A DNA stretch of 64,000 nucleotides, taken from NCBI RefSeq assembly GCF_000743535.1, contig NZ_AVCJ01000006.1, forward strand, positions 19,213 to 83,212. The letters run 5' to 3'. The notes under the pieces are model-generated. The model had not been told where the DNA came from. It was given only the letters and a program-made list of their open reading frames with translations, and did no database searches. Numbering within the stretch: the first letter of the stretch is position 1; each line of letters opens with the position of its first letter. The DNA is from Arenimonas donghaensis DSM 18148 = HO3-R19. Lineage in GTDB: Bacteria > Pseudomonadota > Gammaproteobacteria > Xanthomonadales > Xanthomonadaceae. Of this stretch, positions 63,032 through 64,000 are shown in pieces. The position numbers and the translations under genes are program-made.

Positions 63032-63895
63032 ATGGCGCCCCGGCCCGTCACCGGCCCCGGCGACCGGCTCAGCGCCACCCTGGCGCTGTCGGCGATCCTG
63101 TTCGGGGTGCTCATCCTGGGCGTGGGCTTCGCGCTGGACCCGCCGGCGCCGGTGGCACCGACCCTGGACGTGATCCTCACCGAAACGCGCAGCGAGACGC
63201 CGCCCGAGGACGCCGACTTCATCGCCCAGGCCAACAACCAGGGCGGCGGCGACAGCGAACGGGCCGAACGCCCCCGCGAGGAACAGCTGGCACCGGTGCC
63301 CAAGCCCGAAGAGGGCCTGGCCCCGGAGCCGCTGGTGGCGCAGGCGCCACCCCCGGAACCGGAGCCGGTGCCCCGGCTGCTGAGCAGCACCGGCCCGAGC
63401 GAACAGGTGCTGCCGGCACCCGAGGACCAGCGCGACACCGAAACCGAGCCGCTGCCGACGGGCCGGGAGTTGGTGGAGCAAAGCCTGGAAATGGCCCGGC
63501 TGGCGGCCGAGATCGAGCGGCGCCAGCAGCTGCTGGCCAAGCGGCCCAAGCGCAAGTTCGTGTCGGCCAGCACCAAGGAATATGAATACGCAGCCTACCT
63601 GCGGGCCTGGGTGGCCCGGGTCGAGCGGGTGGGCAACCTCAACTACCCCGAGGAGGCGCGTCGCCGGGGGCTGTCGGGGCGGCTGGTGATGACGGTGGCG
63701 GTGCGCCGCGACGGCAGCATCGAGAACGTGCTGCTCAACAGCTCATCGGGCCTGGGCATCCTGGACCAGGCGGCGATGCGCATCGTGCGCCTGGCCGAAC
63801 CCTTCCCGCCCCTGCCGCAGACCGCGGAACAGGTGGACGTGCTGCACATCACCCGCACCTGGCAGTTCCAGAACGGCAACGTCCTCTCCGACTGA
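63032..63895 (+). CDS. TonB-family energy transducer
   Basis: A protein of 287 residues with one N-terminal TM (about 13-33), a Pro/Glu-rich periplasm-spanning region (45-150) with an Arg/Glu coiled stretch (155-175), and a C-terminal TonB domain (about 185-287; LNYPEEARRRGLSGRLVMTVAVRRDGS, then a WQFQNGN end). It starts 1 base beyond the gshB stop. It couples inner-membrane proton-motive force to outer-membrane receptors. ExbB/ExbD are not in the window. Confidence 0.88.
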   Translation: MAPRPVTGPGDRLSATLALSAILFGVLILGVGFALDPPAPVAPTLDVILTETRSETPPEDADFIAQANNQGGGDSERAERPREEQLAPVPKPEEGLAPEPLVAQAPPPEPEPVPRLLSSTGPSEQVLPAPEDQRDTETEPLPTGRELVEQSLEMARLAAEIERRQQLLAKRPKRKFVSASTKEYEYAAYLRAWVARVERVGNLNYPEEARRRGLSGRLVMTVAVRRDGSIENVLLNSSSGLGILDQAAMRIVRLAEPFPPLPQTAEQVDVLHITRTWQFQNGNVLSD

Positions 63896-63918
63896 CCCCC
63901 GCCCCGACGCCCAGCCCC

Positions 63919-63951
63919 CTGTAGGAGCGCCTTCAGGCGCGAAGCTTTTTT
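63919..63951 (+). repeat. GTAG-type REP element acting as terminator
   Basis: GTAGGAGCGCCTTCAGGCGC (63921-63940) followed by GAAGCTTTTTT. GCGCC (63927-63931) pairs with GGCGC (63936-63940) around TTCA. The GTAG beginning and stem-loop match the SMAG-like REP family of Stenotrophomonas and relatives. The T-run directly behind lets it end tonB transcription. Confidence 0.8.
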
Positions 63952-64000
63952 CCGGGCTTCGGGACCTTGGTTTCGCGAGGCTGTACGAGGCGACCGGAGG

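Overview
This 64 kb window is a high-GC, densely packed chromosomal segment from a gammaproteobacterium, most likely of the Xanthomonadaceae/Lysobacteraceae (Lysobacter, Luteimonas, Arenimonas and relatives). The evidence is the order queA-tgt-yajC-secD-secF, lptD-surA-pdxA-rsmA-apaG-apaH, lgt-thyA-folA and pilG-pilI-pilJ-chpA next to gshB-tonB, a secreted subtilisin with PPC and P domains, and GTAG-type REP repeats. No rRNA, tRNA, CRISPR array, transposase, integrase or prophage gene was seen. Most of the window is core chromosome, not an island.

Layout. 1-2.8 kb (+): 3' part of wrbA, a small membrane protein, a one-domain asparaginase-like protein and an exported amidohydrolase. 2.8-5.9 kb (-): secreted S8 protease with its own promoter and terminator, then sufT. 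5.9-6.4 kb (+): small membrane protein ending at a two-way terminator. 6.4-12.4 kb (-): queA-tgt, a 554 bp repeat-filled gap, then yajC-secD-secF. 12.4-16.5 kb (-): ABC ATPase, ABC permease, histidine kinase, LuxR-type regulator and a 6-TM protein in one tight operon. 16.6-18.2 kb (+): class-III aminotransferase behind a leader that contains a terminator-like hairpin. 18.2-20.6 kb (-): two ubiquinone-type flavin hydroxylases. 20.7-29.9 kb (+): BtuM-like B12 transporter, PduO-type adenosyltransferase, deacetylase-family enzyme, then lptD-surA-pdxA-rsmA-apaG-apaH and a small exported protein. 29.9-35.1 kb (-): dgkA, TerC, CPA antiporter, lgt, thyA, folA. 35.2-39.5 kb: TerB/DUF533-like and GYF-AIM24 proteins (+), VOC protein and sigma-like factor (-), small membrane protein (+), exported isoaspartyl peptidase/asparaginase (-). 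39.5-45.1 kb (-): OmpR-type regulator, kinase and a MacA/MacB-type exporter. 45.2-47.7 kb (-): nudE-cysQ-mazG-DUF962. 47.8-49.9 kb (+): bioA-rsmE. 49.9-61.9 kb (-): type IV pilus chemosensory (Chp) cluster pilG-pilI-pilJ-chpA-chpB-chpC. 62.0-64.0 kb (+): gshB and a TonB-like protein, then a REP element.

How the genes work together. Envelope biogenesis dominates: Sec translocase auxiliary subunits, the LPS translocon LptD with the chaperone SurA, lipoprotein maturation by Lgt, lipid recycling by DgkA, TonB energy transduction, and two exporters each with a two-component system. A second theme is surface motility: the Chp pathway relays surface signals through PilJ, PilI and the very large ChpA kinase to PilG. 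Nucleotide, folate and cofactor housekeeping (thyA, folA, pdxA, bioA, mazG, nudE, cysQ, apaH, gshB, B12 salvage) fills the rest.

I found no clear new defence or mobile system. The best leads are an apparently catalytically degenerate, acid-linker ChpB, a MacA-type adaptor carrying an inserted Spy/LTxxQ-like helical segment, a BtuM-PduO B12 salvage pair, the leader hairpin before the aminotransferase, and the inverted repeat cluster between tgt and yajC.
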